From positions 62,001-126,000 of the forward strand of contig PHAR01000004.1 in assembly GCA_002840405.1 (NCBI GenBank): a DNA stretch of 64,000 bases. The letters are read 5' to 3'. This DNA is from Deltaproteobacteria bacterium HGW-Deltaproteobacteria-8. Its GTDB lineage: Bacteria; Desulfobacterota; Desulfovibrionia; Desulfovibrionales; Desulfovibrionaceae. Numbering within the stretch: position 1 is the stretch's first letter; each line of letters starts with the position of its first letter. The notes beneath the pieces are model-generated. The model ran no database searches and was not told the DNA's origin. It was given only the letters and a program-made list of their open reading frames with translations. This document shows positions 28,963 through 39,358 of this stretch, piece by piece. Both the position numbers and the translations under genes were made by a program.

Positions 28963-31296
28963 TCATTTCGAGGTCATGGTCCACACCCCGCGCCAATCCT
29001 TGGGGGGGGCGCTGGACAGGGTGTCGCAACGTTCGATGTAGGTCGAGGAGAGCTTGTCCGAAGGGTTCAGGCGCAGGGCCTCGGCAAAGGAGCGGGTGGC
29101 CTTGGCGAAGTCCCCGGCGCGGTAGGCCGTGCGCCCGGCCTGGAAGTGCCCCGTGGCCTCCATGAGGTTGGGGAAGCTCTCCTCGGTGTGGTAGTCCAAC
29201 ACCTCAAAAATCCGCACGGGCTCGGTCTTGCCCTTGACCACAACGTCGTCCACATCCCTGGCGCGGTAGATGCCCTTGAGCCTGTCGTGGGTGAACTCGC
29301 TGATGAGGATGCGCGCGCTGTACTGCTTGCAGGCGCTCTCCAGCCGCGCGGCCAGGTTCACCCCGTCGCCGATGATGGTGTAGTCCATGCGCTTGGGCGA
29401 GCCGATGTTGCCCGAGACCACCTGGGCCGAGTTCAGGCCGATGCCGATGTCGATGGGCTTGCTGCCAACGGCCGCGCGCTGGGCGTTGAATCCGGTCAGG
29501 GCGCGGATCATGCCTATGGCGCAGCGCAGGGCCCGGTCCTCGTCGTCCCCGTGGGCCAGCGGGATGCCGAACACGGCCATGATGGCGTCGCCGATGAACT
29601 TGTCGAGCATGCCGCCCTCGGCCTGGAGGCAGTCGACCATGAGGGTGAAGTAGTCATTCAAAAAGCTCACGGTGCCCTGGGCGCCCAGGCTCTCGGTGAG
29701 CGTGGTGAAGCTGCGGATGTCTGAGAACAGCACCGTGACGTCCACCACCTTGCCGCCCAGGATGTCGTCGCCCCCGGCCATGAGCTGGTCGGCCAGCTTG
29801 GGGTCCATGTAGCGGCTCATGGTGGACTTCATGCGCTTCTCGCTGGAGATGTCCTCAAGCATGACCATGGTGCCGAGCTTCTTCTCCTCCCCGCTCAAAA
29901 GCGGCAGCACGGAGGCGTTCACCGAAACACTGCGGTCGGCCAGGACCAGCTCGGCGTCCATGAGCACGTCCGAGGCCTGGGAGGCCTCCACCTCGGCCAC
30001 CTTGTCCGCCAGCCAGGCGTTGGGCCCGGTGAAGAACTCGGCGAAATTCTGGCCCAGCAGACCGTCCCCCCCGCCAGTCCCGTCAATCGACAGGATGCGC
30101 AAGCCCGCCGCGTTGCAGGTCTTGATGCGGCCGTCCTCGTCGAGGGTGATGACGCCGTTGCTCATGCTCTGGAGCATGCTCTCGTTGTAGTTCTTCATGC
30201 TCTGCACGTCGCTGAAGAGCTTGGCGTTCTCCAGCGCGATGGAGATCTGGGCGGTGAAGGCCTTGAGCCGGGACTCGTCCTCGGCCGTGAAAGGACCGCC
30301 GCGCCGGTTCAGCACCTGGGTCACGCCGATGACCTTGCCTTCCTTGGTGACCACCGGGGTGCACAAAATGGAGCGCGTGAAGAACCCCGTCTTCTTGTCG
30401 AAGCCCGGGTTGAAGCGCAGGTCCGCGTAGGCGTGGGGGATGTTCACGGACCGGCCGCTGGTGAACACCGCGCCGGCGATGCCCAGGTGGTTGGGGAAGC
30501 GGATCTGGGTGGCGGAGATGCCCTCGCCCACCATGGACCAGAGCTCGCTTGTCTTCTCGTCGTTCAGGAACAGGGTGGAGCGCTCGGCGGCGAGCATCTT
30601 GGTGCACTCGCCCATGACCTTGCGCAAGAGCGTGCCCAGCTCGATCTCAGAGGTCACGTCGGCCACGACGTTCAGGAACTCCAGCTCCTTGGCGCGCGAG
30701 GCCTGCATCTTCTCCACGAACTGCGCCCCGGACAGGGCGATGGCCGCCTGCATGGCGATGGCCTCAAGGAGCTTCAGGTCGTCGCGGCCAAAGGCCCCGT
30801 CCTTCCTGTTCAGCACCTGGGCCACGCCGATGACCTCGCCCTTGACCGTGCGGATGGGCGCGCAGACGATGTTGCGCGTCACGTACCCGGTCTGCAGGTC
30901 CACTTCCTTGTTGAAATACTTGTTCTTGTAGGCATCGGCCACGACCATGCCCCGGCCCGTGGTGAACACGCGGCCCGCCACGCCCGTGCTGTTCAGGATG
31001 CGGATGCGCCGGTGCTGGTTGCCCTGGGCCACGATGGAGTAAAGCTCCCCGGTCTCGGGGTCGTTCAGGAAGAGCGAGCCGCGCTCGGCCCCCAGCTCCC
31101 AGGTGGTCATCTCCAGCAGGGCCTGAAGCATCTCGTCCAGGGTGTCCAGTGCGGCCAGGCGGTGGGACACGCCGAGCAGCATCTCGGAGCGCTCCTGCGG
31201 CAGGCCCTTGGCCATGGCCACGATCCTGGGGCCCTTGGGGCGGGTCGCAGGTCCGGTCTTGGAACGGGTCAGGGCCTTGGCTTTTCCGGCCATCAC
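28963..31296 (-). CDS. GAF-GAF-PAS-class III adenylate/guanylate cyclase with C-terminal TPR-like segment
   Basis: VTVLFSDIRSFTTLTESL, DKFIGDAIMAVFG, MDYTIIGDGVNLAARLE; two GAF repeats (GVAQVLNRKDG / GVTQVLNRRGG). Confidence 0.9.
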   Translation of the reverse strand: MMAGKAKALTRSKTGPATRPKGPRIVAMAKGLPQERSEMLLGVSHRLAALDTLDEMLQALLEMTTWELGAERGSLFLNDPETGELYSIVAQGNQHRRIRILNSTGVAGRVFTTGRGMVVADAYKNKYFNKEVDLQTGYVTRNIVCAPIRTVKGEVIGVAQVLNRKDGAFGRDDLKLLEAIAMQAAIALSGAQFVEKMQASRAKELEFLNVVADVTSEIELGTLLRKVMGECTKMLAAERSTLFLNDEKTSELWSMVGEGISATQIRFPNHLGIAGAVFTSGRSVNIPHAYADLRFNPGFDKKTGFFTRSILCTPVVTKEGKVIGVTQVLNRRGGPFTAEDESRLKAFTAQISIALENAKLFSDVQSMKNYNESMLQSMSNGVITLDEDGRIKTCNAAGLRILSIDGTGGGDGLLGQNFAEFFTGPNAWLADKVAEVEASQASDVLMDAELVLADRSVSVNASVLPLLSGEEKKLGTMVMLEDISSEKRMKSTMSRYMDPKLADQLMAGGDDILGGKVVDVTVLFSDIRSFTTLTESLGAQGTVSFLNDYFTLMVDCLQAEGGMLDKFIGDAIMAVFGIPLAHGDDEDRALRCAIGMIRALTGFNAQRAAVGSKPIDIGIGLNSAQVVSGNIGSPKRMDYTIIGDGVNLAARLESACKQYSARILISEFTHDRLKGIYRARDVDDVVVKGKTEPVRIFEVLDYHTEESFPNLMEATGHFQAGRTAYRAGDFAKATRSFAEALRLNPSDKLSSTYIERCDTLSSAPPKDWRGVWTMTSK

Positions 31297-31733
31297 TTCC
31301 GCCCTCCGGCCTCAAGGGCCTCGCGCAGCACCACCACGGTCTGGCGCAGCTGCGCCAGCTCGTCCTCCAGGCTCCGGCGCTCCAGCCTGGAGCGGTCGCG
31401 CTCGTCCAGCACGGCCTGCTCCATGCGCTCGCGCAGGGCCTGGATGGCCGTCTGCAGCTCGCGATTCTCGGCCTTGCCCTGGGCCACGGCCTCCTGGACC
31501 TGGCGGTCGCGCTCATTGCGCAGGGTCTCCAGCGCGTCGCGCAGGGCCACCACAGCGGCCTTCATGTCCTCGATCTCGCCCTGGGAGGCGGCCACGGCCT
31601 GCTGCACGGCGGCGTTCTTGTCCAGCACCAGGACCTCCAGGGACTGGCGCAGGGCCACAATGCTGTCCTTGAGGTGGCGGTTTTCGGCGTGCAGCGCGCT
31701 GAGTTCATCAGCGGAGATGGGCGTGTGGGCCAT
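31293..31733 (-). CDS. Predicted coiled-coil protein co-transcribed with the cyclase
   Basis: 146 aa, heptad-rich (LSALHAENRHLKDSIVALRQSLEVL...); 4-nt overlap with cyclase start. Confidence 0.65.
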   Translation of the reverse strand: MAHTPISADELSALHAENRHLKDSIVALRQSLEVLVLDKNAAVQQAVAASQGEIEDMKAAVVALRDALETLRNERDRQVQEAVAQGKAENRELQTAIQALRERMEQAVLDERDRSRLERRSLEDELAQLRQTVVVLREALEAGGRK

Positions 31734-31983
31734 GGTCGTCCTGTTCGGGTCGAAATGCAGGCCAAAGAAAATGGAGAATATCGACTCATCAAAGTAAAGG
31801 ATACTTGGGGAATTTTGTCAATGGCGGCCGTGCGCGGCAGGAAAAATTCCTGGGTTGAGCCAGTACTCAGATCCAGCAACCAAAGCCAGCGCACCGGCTT
31901 GGCGATCAGGGCCAGAATTCCTGGGCAGCGGCCAGGGCCAGCGGGCACGGACAGCCGGAACGGACAGGCTATGCGGCCAGCGC

Positions 31984-33816
31984 TCAGGCCGCCCTGCCGA
32001 CTCCGCCCAGGCGAACCGGCAGCCGCGACACCGGTCCCAAGGCCGGAGCCTGCTGCGCCCCGCCGGACCGCACCACCACCCGCCGCCCTGCCGGGGCCTT
32101 CACCACGCCCAGGGCCTTCAGGTGCTCGGCCAAGGCGTCGTGTTCCAGGTAGCCGGTGTCCAGGCGCGCGCCCTTGGCGTTCTTGAGCGTGGCCAGGCCG
32201 TCGCCCCCGCCCGCCAGGTAGCTGTTGGTCACCAGCCGGTACGTGGCCGCCGGGTCGATCTGCACAAAGCCATCGCCAGCCCCGCGCACGCGCAGGTCCA
32301 GGATGCGGCCGCCCTTGGGCCGGGCCGGGTCGACCACGCAGGTGAACCCGGCGGCGTGGAACACCTGGACCTTGCGCCCGTTGTCGCCATCTGGAGGATG
32401 GACCTTGAGCCGGAACTCGGCGGCGTCCTCCAGGGCGTTTTTGAAATCGGCCCCGCTGAGGTCCAGGGTGACCAGGGTATTGCCAAAGGGCAGCACGCTC
32501 ATGACCATGCCCTGGGTGAGCTCGCCCTGGAAAAGGTCCTGGCGCAGGCCGCCGGGCATGAGCAGGGCCAGCTGCGCGCCCGGCGCCTTGGCCAGGTAGG
32601 CGTCGGCCACGATGGGGCCGGGGTCGGTAGCCGTGCCGCGCACGAGGTCAACCACGGCGCGAGCCCCGATCAGCGCGTTGCGAAAGGTGTCCAGCTGCCG
32701 GGCGTAGGGCTCCAGGCGCTCGGCCAGGGCCGGGTCCTCGGCCACCACGCGCGCCGCGCCCGAGGCTGTGAGCGCGGACACAAGCCGCGCCTGCTCCGGC
32801 GAGTCCTTGGGCACCACCTTGTCGCCCTGCCGGAAGTCATCCCCGGCCAGGAGCATGGGCCGGGCCGAGTAGCCCGCCACGCCGCCCGCCGCGTCAAAGG
32901 TGACCCGCAAAAGCCCGAGCTCCACGCCCCAGCGCCAGGCCTGGACCACGAGCACCCTGCCGTTGTCCGGGCCGCGCACCTCGGTGGGATACGGGCCGGC
33001 CGGGGTCAGGCCGAGGGCCGCCAGCTTGGCCGGGTCGCCCAAGAGCGTGTGGGAATGCCCGCCCACGATGACGTCGATGCCGGGCACGGCCTTGGCCAGG
33101 GCGATGTCCTGGGCGTAGCCCAGGTGGGAGAGCACCACGATCCTGTCCACGCCGACGCGGAGCAGAGCCTTGACTGCTGCGGCCACGGCCGGGGCGGCCG
33201 GGTTGAACTTCACCCCGCCCACGTCGCTGGTGATCTTCGGGGTGCTGGGCGTGGTGGCGCCGATGATGCCCACGCGCTCTCCCCCGTACACCCGGACCAC
33301 GTAGGGCCGGAGCTTGCCCGCCAGGGCAGGCTCGCCCGAGACGTCGAGGTTGGCCGAGACCACCGGGAACCTGGCCTGGTCCACCAGGGAGCCGGTAAGG
33401 GCCGGCCCTTTGTCAAACTCGTGGTTGCCCAGCGTCATGGCGTCCAGGCCCAGCTGGTTCAGGAAGTCGAAGTCCGCCTTGCCCTGGAAGACATTGAAGA
33501 ACAGCGTGCCCTGCACCGCGTCCCCGGCGTGCAGCGCCAGCACATGCTCCTCGCTGGCGCGGACCTCGTCGAGCGCCGTCTTGAGCCGCGCGAACCCGCC
33601 CAGCTGTCCCGTGACCTTCACGCCCGCCAGGGTCAAGCCGGTGTCCACGGGCTCCAGGTTGGAGTGCGTGTCATTGACATGGGCGATGGTCAGGGTGAAC
33701 GGCCCGGACTCCTGGCGCTGCACGGGCCGCGCGCAGGCCGTGAGCAAGCAGAAGGCGATGGCGAGCGTCAGGGCGGCGCAGAGTCTCGGGCGGAAATGTT
33801 GCGAGGCGGTCGGCAT
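31984..33816 (-). CDS. Bifunctional metallophosphatase/5'-nucleotidase (exported, UshA-like)
   Basis: Lipoprotein-like signal (AFCLLTACA); TIAHVNDTHSNLEP, TLGNHEFDKGP, VIVGGHSHTLL. Confidence 0.88.
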   Translation of the reverse strand: MPTASQHFRPRLCAALTLAIAFCLLTACARPVQRQESGPFTLTIAHVNDTHSNLEPVDTGLTLAGVKVTGQLGGFARLKTALDEVRASEEHVLALHAGDAVQGTLFFNVFQGKADFDFLNQLGLDAMTLGNHEFDKGPALTGSLVDQARFPVVSANLDVSGEPALAGKLRPYVVRVYGGERVGIIGATTPSTPKITSDVGGVKFNPAAPAVAAAVKALLRVGVDRIVVLSHLGYAQDIALAKAVPGIDVIVGGHSHTLLGDPAKLAALGLTPAGPYPTEVRGPDNGRVLVVQAWRWGVELGLLRVTFDAAGGVAGYSARPMLLAGDDFRQGDKVVPKDSPEQARLVSALTASGAARVVAEDPALAERLEPYARQLDTFRNALIGARAVVDLVRGTATDPGPIVADAYLAKAPGAQLALLMPGGLRQDLFQGELTQGMVMSVLPFGNTLVTLDLSGADFKNALEDAAEFRLKVHPPDGDNGRKVQVFHAAGFTCVVDPARPKGGRILDLRVRGAGDGFVQIDPAATYRLVTNSYLAGGGDGLATLKNAKGARLDTGYLEHDALAEHLKALGVVKAPAGRRVVVRSGGAQQAPALGPVSRLPVRLGGVGRAA

Positions 33817-33864
33817 GGGCCAGGCTCCTTCGGCTGATTGTGTCGCGCGCGGGCGCCGGGCCAT

Positions 33865-35574
33865 CTATTCCGGCCCTGCTGCGGGCTTCTCGCGCAGGCG
33901 GGCCATCAGCTCCTCCATACTCTCGAGGATGGCCCCCTTGTCCTCGGCGCTGACCTGCTCCAGATCCGCGATGATGCGCAGGCCCTTGAACTCCTTGCGG
34001 ATGAGGTCCGAGCTGCCGAGCCCCTCGTCGTAGATGTTGGTGATGGCGTACGGGATGACCTCGCGCTCGATGCCCTTGGCCGTGAGCTTTGGCCGCTCCT
34101 CGGCCTCCACGATGTCCCGCACCAGGGCATAGGTGTCGGCGGAGATGAGGATGCCATCGGGCTCGGCCTGGACCTCGAGCCGCGCGGCCAGGTTCACTTC
34201 GCCGCCGATGATGGTGTAGTCCATGCGGTCCTCGCTGCCGAAGTTGCCGACGTTGCAGAACCCGGTGTTGACGCCGATGCGCATGTGGAAGGGGTTGTTG
34301 TAGCCTTGGCCGCGCCAGATCTCCTGGAGCTTCTTCATGCGCCGCTGCATGGCCACGGCCATGCGCACGCAGGCCTCGGCGTCCTCCCGCACGCCGCGCG
34401 TCCCCGGGTCGCCGAAGAACATGAGCATGGCGTCGCCGATGAACTTGTCGATGGTGGCCCCGTAGTGCAGGGCGATCTTCGACATCTCGGTGAAGTAGCT
34501 GTTCAGCAGGTACGAGAGATCCTCGGGCTGCATGTCCTCGGTGGTCTTGGTGAAGTCCTTGATGTCGCTGAAGAAGACCGTGAGCTTCTTGCGCTGGGTG
34601 ACCAGGTCCGTGCCCTTCTCCCCGGTCAGGAGCGACTGCACGATCTGGGGCGAGAGGTACTTGGACAGGCTGGCCGAAAGCCCCGCCAGCAGCTTGCTTT
34701 TCTCCTCAGCGAGCTGGGCCAGGGCCAACTCGCTGGTGCGCTGCTCCAGGGCGGCGATCATGCTGTTGGTGCGCCTGGCGATGAGGCCGAACTCGTCGTT
34801 GGTGACCACCGGCACGCGGGCGCGCAGGTCGCCCTGGGACACCGCGTCCATGGCCTCAGACTGGAAGCCGAAGAACAGACGCAGGTTGGTTGCGAAGGAG
34901 GTGATGACCAGCGTGGCCGCGCCGGTGAGGCAGGCCATGACGAAAAGCAGGTCCTTGGCGACCCAGACCATGGCCACGGCCCAGTAATCCGCGCCAGGCG
35001 CCAGGTGGAAGTTCTCGTGCACGTCCTTGATGACCACTGCGGCCACGATCAAGGTGGTGAAGATGACGCAGGCCCCGGCAAGAAAACCGAACTTCCGGGT
35101 GACAGGCAGATAGGGGCTCGTCAGCCGCCAGTCGATGCCGCGCCGCCGGGCGTCGAGCACCACCACGCGTTCGCGCTGCAGGGCCAGCTCCAGCGAGAAA
35201 TAGAAGCCCAGGGCCACGGCCCCCACAAAGACCTTCACCCCGTTGGCCTCGGGAGAGCCGAAGGCCAGCAACGGATAGACCCCGGAGGCGATCGCGGCCA
35301 GCAGGAAGAGCCCCAGGTCCAGGCCAAGCTGACGCAGGGACTGGACATCGCCGGAGCGGGAGGTGACCAGCACCGGGAGCAGCGCGGCCCGCAGCCCCCA
35401 CATTGCGGCAAAAATCAGGAACAGGGCGATGAGCCAATGGACGCGCGAGGCAGCCTCGATAACCGGGCACACCCGCGCGCCGTAAAACGCGACCAGGGTT
35501 GCCGTAAGCAAAGAGTACACAAGCGCGCGCATGGCGGCCTCCAGACTGAAGCGTTGCGGGATTTCCTTCTCCAC
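33865..35574 (-). CDS. Membrane-bound class III adenylate/guanylate cyclase with HAMP-like linker
   Basis: N-terminal TM helices; LTVFFSDIKDFTKTTE, DKFIGDAMLMFFG, MDYTIIGGEVNLAARLE. The true start may be the internal Met about 14 codons in. Confidence 0.88.
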   Translation of the reverse strand: MEKEIPQRFSLEAAMRALVYSLLTATLVAFYGARVCPVIEAASRVHWLIALFLIFAAMWGLRAALLPVLVTSRSGDVQSLRQLGLDLGLFLLAAIASGVYPLLAFGSPEANGVKVFVGAVALGFYFSLELALQRERVVVLDARRRGIDWRLTSPYLPVTRKFGFLAGACVIFTTLIVAAVVIKDVHENFHLAPGADYWAVAMVWVAKDLLFVMACLTGAATLVITSFATNLRLFFGFQSEAMDAVSQGDLRARVPVVTNDEFGLIARRTNSMIAALEQRTSELALAQLAEEKSKLLAGLSASLSKYLSPQIVQSLLTGEKGTDLVTQRKKLTVFFSDIKDFTKTTEDMQPEDLSYLLNSYFTEMSKIALHYGATIDKFIGDAMLMFFGDPGTRGVREDAEACVRMAVAMQRRMKKLQEIWRGQGYNNPFHMRIGVNTGFCNVGNFGSEDRMDYTIIGGEVNLAARLEVQAEPDGILISADTYALVRDIVEAEERPKLTAKGIEREVIPYAITNIYDEGLGSSDLIRKEFKGLRIIADLEQVSAEDKGAILESMEELMARLREKPAAGPE

Positions 35575-35690
35575 CCTTCAACTAATCGAGACGCACGAAT
35601 TGCGCAAGCAAGCGGCCAAGGTCATTGACTCCTCAGCAAAACAGCATACATTCCTGTTTGGCTTGGACACCTTCAGCCGGAGCATCGAAC

Positions 35691-36839
35691 ATGAAAAAAA
35701 CATCCGCCTTCCTGGCGCTGCCCATAGCCCTCGCGCTCACCTTCACGTCGTTCTTCGCGCTGGCCGTCTCTGCCTCTGCCGCAACGGCCGCGCCCCCAAA
35801 ATCGCAGGAACCGAAAGGAGCCCCCATGACCACGGACAAACTCGGCACGGCCACCTTTGCGGGCGGCTGCTTCTGGTGCGTTGAGTCGGACTTCATACAC
35901 ATCCCCGGCGTGGTGCAGGTGACCTCCGGCTTTGCCGGGGGCAAGGAGAAGAACCCCACCTACGAGCAGGTCTCCGCCGGGCAGACCGGCCACCTGGAGG
36001 CCGTGCAGCTGCGCTACGATCCGGCCAAGGTCAGCTATCCCCTGCTGCTGGAGTGGTTCTGGCGGCACCATGACCCGACCGACAACGGCGGCCAGTTCTG
36101 CGACCGGGGCAACCAGTACCGGCCGGCCATCTTCGTGCACACGCCCGAGCAAAAGCGCGAGGCCGAGGCGTCCAAGAAGCGCCTGGTGGATTCCCATGCG
36201 CTGAAGGGCCTGGTGGTCACGCCCATCCTCGACTACACGACCTTCTACCCGGCCGAGGACTACCACCAGCGCTACTTCGAGAAGAACCCGCTGCGCTACA
36301 AGTACTACCGCTACAGCTGCGGCCGCGACAACACCATCCGCGCCCTGTGGGGGGCAGAGGCCGACAAGCCCTTCTCGTCCTATGCGGCCGAGGCCGCAAC
36401 GGGCTGGCGCAAGCCCACCCGCGAACAGCTCAAGGCCCGGCTGACCCCCATGCAGTTCAAGGTCACCCAGGAAGAAGGCACCGAGCCGCCCTTCAAGAAC
36501 GAGTACGACGGCAATAAGCGCGAGGGCATCTACGTGGACATCGTGTCCGGCGAGGCGCTGTTCAGCTCGCGCGACAAGTTCGACTCCGGCACCGGCTGGC
36601 CGAGCTTCACCCGGCCGCTGGAGCCCGGCAACATCGTGGAGCGCCCGGACAACACGCTCTTCTCCACGCGCACCGAGGTCCGCAGCAAGCTGGCCGACAG
36701 CCACCTGGGCCACGTGTTCCCGGACGGCCCCAAGCCCACGGGCCTGCGCTACTGCATGAACTCGGCGGCGTTGCGTTTCGTTCCCAAGGAGAACCTGGAA
36801 AAGGACGGCTACGGCAAGTACGCGGGCCTGTTCAAGTAG
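35691..36839 (+). CDS. msrAB: Exported bifunctional methionine sulfoxide reductase MsrA-MsrB fusion
   Basis: Signal peptide [30 protein letters not shown]; MsrA GGCFWCVE; Msr[12 protein letters not shown] and [11 protein letters not shown]. Confidence 0.92.
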   Translation: MKKTSAFLALPIALALTFTSFFALAVSASAATAAPPKSQEPKGAPMTTDKLGTATFAGGCFWCVESDFIHIPGVVQVTSGFAGGKEKNPTYEQVSAGQTGHLEAVQLRYDPAKVSYPLLLEWFWRHHDPTDNGGQFCDRGNQYRPAIFVHTPEQKREAEASKKRLVDSHALKGLVVTPILDYTTFYPAEDYHQRYFEKNPLRYKYYRYSCGRDNTIRALWGAEADKPFSSYAAEAATGWRKPTREQLKARLTPMQFKVTQEEGTEPPFKNEYDGNKREGIYVDIVSGEALFSSRDKFDSGTGWPSFTRPLEPGNIVERPDNTLFSTRTEVRSKLADSHLGHVFPDGPKPTGLRYCMNSAALRFVPKENLEKDGYGKYAGLFK

Positions 36840-36845
36840 GTCCGG

Positions 36846-37832
36846 CTACTCTGCCGTGGGCTGCACGGCCACAAGCTCCCCGCCGCAGGACGACCCGCCG
36901 CCAGCGGTGCAGGCCAGGCAGTGCGGCCCGGTCATGACCAGACGGCCACGCAGGAGGTCCGCGTCGAAGTCGCGGATATGCCCCGGCGCGGCGTGGTTCA
37001 CGCGCAGGCCCAGGACCATGTTGAAGTCGCAGTCGTAGAGCGCCCCGTCATAGCCCACGTTGATCTGGCGGCGGCACATGAGCCCGTCCAGGGTGGCCGG
37101 GTTGAAGGACTGGCGCAGCAGCTCCCGGTACCCGGCCTCCTGGCCGGAGCGGCGCAGGCCCTCGCCAAAGCGGCCGAGCGGCATGTTGGCGATGGTCAGC
37201 AGGCGGTTGAACACCAGGCCGTGCCGGGCCAGAAGTTCGCGCCGGTAGTCGGCCTCAAGGGCGCATTGCCCTGGCGGCAGAAATGCTCCGCCGGGATTGT
37301 AGACAAGATCGATTGTCAGCGCGTCATCTCCTCTGCCGGCCTGGCCATAGCCCAGCTCGTTCAGCCGCCGCAGGGCCGCCACGCTGCGCTCGTAAACCCC
37401 GGAGCCGCGCATGGCCCGCACGTTCTCCTCCAGATAGCAGGGCAGCGAGGCCACAAGGCCGACCTTGCGCGCGCGGTAGAACTCGAACATGTCCTCCTGG
37501 CCGGGCTCGAACAGGGCCGTGAGGTTGGTGCGCACCTGGGCCGCGAGCCCCGCGTGGAACAGGCCGTCCAGCAGGGGCCGCAGCACTGGGCACAGCTCCG
37601 GCGCGCCTCCGGTGATGTCCACCAGCCTGGGGCGCAGGGCCTGGGCCGCGCCAAGCACCAGCGCCATGGTCGCCTCGTCCATGAGCTCCGTGCGCTCCGG
37701 CCCGGCCTGCACATGGCAGTGCGTGCAGGACTGGTTGCAGCGCAGCCCGAGGTTGACCTGCATGATGTCCACGCCCAGAGCCTGGATATGCCCCCCGGCC
37801 AGCCGCTCGAATTCGTTCATACCGTCCGTCAT
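36846..37832 (-). CDS. arsS: Radical SAM/selenodomain protein (ArsS-like 'arsenosugar biosynthesis' radical SAM)
   Basis: Radical SAM CNQSCTHCH; C-terminal CLACTAGGGSSCGG selenodomain motif (Cys form). Confidence 0.85.
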   Translation of the reverse strand: MTDGMNEFERLAGGHIQALGVDIMQVNLGLRCNQSCTHCHVQAGPERTELMDEATMALVLGAAQALRPRLVDITGGAPELCPVLRPLLDGLFHAGLAAQVRTNLTALFEPGQEDMFEFYRARKVGLVASLPCYLEENVRAMRGSGVYERSVAALRRLNELGYGQAGRGDDALTIDLVYNPGGAFLPPGQCALEADYRRELLARHGLVFNRLLTIANMPLGRFGEGLRRSGQEAGYRELLRQSFNPATLDGLMCRRQINVGYDGALYDCDFNMVLGLRVNHAAPGHIRDFDADLLRGRLVMTGPHCLACTAGGGSSCGGELVAVQPTAE

Positions 37833-37848
37833 GTCCTTGCGCTCCAGG

Positions 37849-39333
37849 CTATTGCGGTTCGTTCGGCACACAGGCCCGGCCCTTGAGCCCGAACACGTAG
37901 TGCAGGGCCTTCTTGACCGTGGGCGAGAACAATTTCTCGCCGATGACACGGCCGGCCACGGCCTTGGCCGACTCCGCCCGCGTGGGGTACGGGTGGGTGA
38001 TGCCCGCCAGGGTGGTCAGCGAGACCTTGCCCGCCAGCACCGCCGCCCACTCGCCCAGCAGGTCGCCCGCACCCGCGCCCACGATCTGCACGCCCAGCGG
38101 CTTGCCGCCGGAATCCAGCAGCAGCTTGACGCAGCCCCCGTTCTCGGCCTCGGCCCGGGCGCGGTCGTTGTCCGCGAAGCGCTCCGTGACCACCCGGTAG
38201 TCCACGCCAGGCTTGAGCCCGGCCCGCTTGGCCATGGCCTCGTTCAGGCCGATGCCGCCCAGGCCCGGCTCGGTGTACGTGCACCAGGGCATCCACGTGT
38301 AATCAGCCATGCGCGGCAGGCGGAAGATGGCGTTGGCCACCACCACGCCCGCCTCATAGCCTGCGGCGTGGGTGAACTGCCAGGCCCCGGTCACGTCGCC
38401 GCAGGCGTAGATGTGTTTCCGGCTGGTGCGCAGCCGCGCGTCCACGTTGATGCCCTTGGCGCTGTAGTCCACCCCGGCCGCATCCAGGCCCAGGCCCTCG
38501 ACGTTGGGCGTGCGGCCCAGGGCCACCAGCAGGGCGTCGCCGGAGACGCTGCGGGCCTGCCCATCCAGGGTGAAGCTGACGACCTTTTGCCCGCCAACGG
38601 CCTGAACTCCGGTGAGCGCTGCGCCCAGGTGGAAGCGCACGCCCTCGGCCTCCAGGGCCTGCTGGACCTCGGCAGCCATGTCCACGTCGTCGCGGGTCAG
38701 GATGCGCGCCGAGCGCTGGATCACGTCCACCTGCGAGCCCAGGCGCTGGAAGGCCTGGGCCAGCTCCACGGCGATGGGGCCGCCGCCGAGGATCACCAGG
38801 CGCTCCGGCAGGCGGTCCAGCGAGAAGACCTCGTGGTTGGTCAGGTGCGGCGTGTCGGCCAGGCCGGGAATGGCCGGAATCTGCGCGCGGGAGCCCGTGG
38901 CGATGACCCACTTGGCCGCGCTCACGCGCTTGCCGCCTGTTCCTTCACCAATCTCGGCCTCGTGCTCATTGACGAAGCGCGCGGCCCCGAAGCGCACCTC
39001 GGCCCCCAGGCCGCAGAAGCGCTCGATGGAGTCGTGCCCGCGGATGCCCATGATGACGCTCTGGATGCGTGCGCGCACCAGAGCGAAGTCCACGGGCGGC
39101 AGGTCCACCCTGGGCAGGCCGAAGCGCTCGGCATTGGCCATGAGGTGGCGCGCGTGGGCCGTTGCGATGAGGGTCTTGCTGGGCACGCAGCCGTAGAACA
39201 GGCAGTCCCCGCCGAGGTGCGCCTCGCGCTCGATGAGCAGGGTGCGCGCGCCCAGCTGGGCCGCGCCTGCGGCCACGGACAAGCCGCCCGCGCCGCCGCC
39301 GATGATCGCGATGTCGTAATCGTATGCCGCCAT
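37849..39333 (-). CDS. FAD-dependent pyridine nucleotide-disulfide oxidoreductase (mercuric reductase/lipoamide dehydrogenase-like)
   Basis: IIGGGAGGLSVAAGAA, GGDCLFYGCVPSKTL redox-active Cys pair, VALGRTPNVEGL. Confidence 0.9.
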   Translation of the reverse strand: MAAYDYDIAIIGGGAGGLSVAAGAAQLGARTLLIEREAHLGGDCLFYGCVPSKTLIATAHARHLMANAERFGLPRVDLPPVDFALVRARIQSVIMGIRGHDSIERFCGLGAEVRFGAARFVNEHEAEIGEGTGGKRVSAAKWVIATGSRAQIPAIPGLADTPHLTNHEVFSLDRLPERLVILGGGPIAVELAQAFQRLGSQVDVIQRSARILTRDDVDMAAEVQQALEAEGVRFHLGAALTGVQAVGGQKVVSFTLDGQARSVSGDALLVALGRTPNVEGLGLDAAGVDYSAKGINVDARLRTSRKHIYACGDVTGAWQFTHAAGYEAGVVVANAIFRLPRMADYTWMPWCTYTEPGLGGIGLNEAMAKRAGLKPGVDYRVVTERFADNDRARAEAENGGCVKLLLDSGGKPLGVQIVGAGAGDLLGEWAAVLAGKVSLTTLAGITHPYPTRAESAKAVAGRVIGEKLFSPTVKKALHYVFGLKGRACVPNEPQ

Positions 39334-39358
39334 GGGAGCCTCCTTTGGGGGCGAAAAA

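Noticed and set aside
36846-36930. Possible selenocysteine codon in the ArsS-like selenodomain
   Set aside because: The SSCGG position is encoded by TGC on the minus strand, not TGA, so no Sec here.
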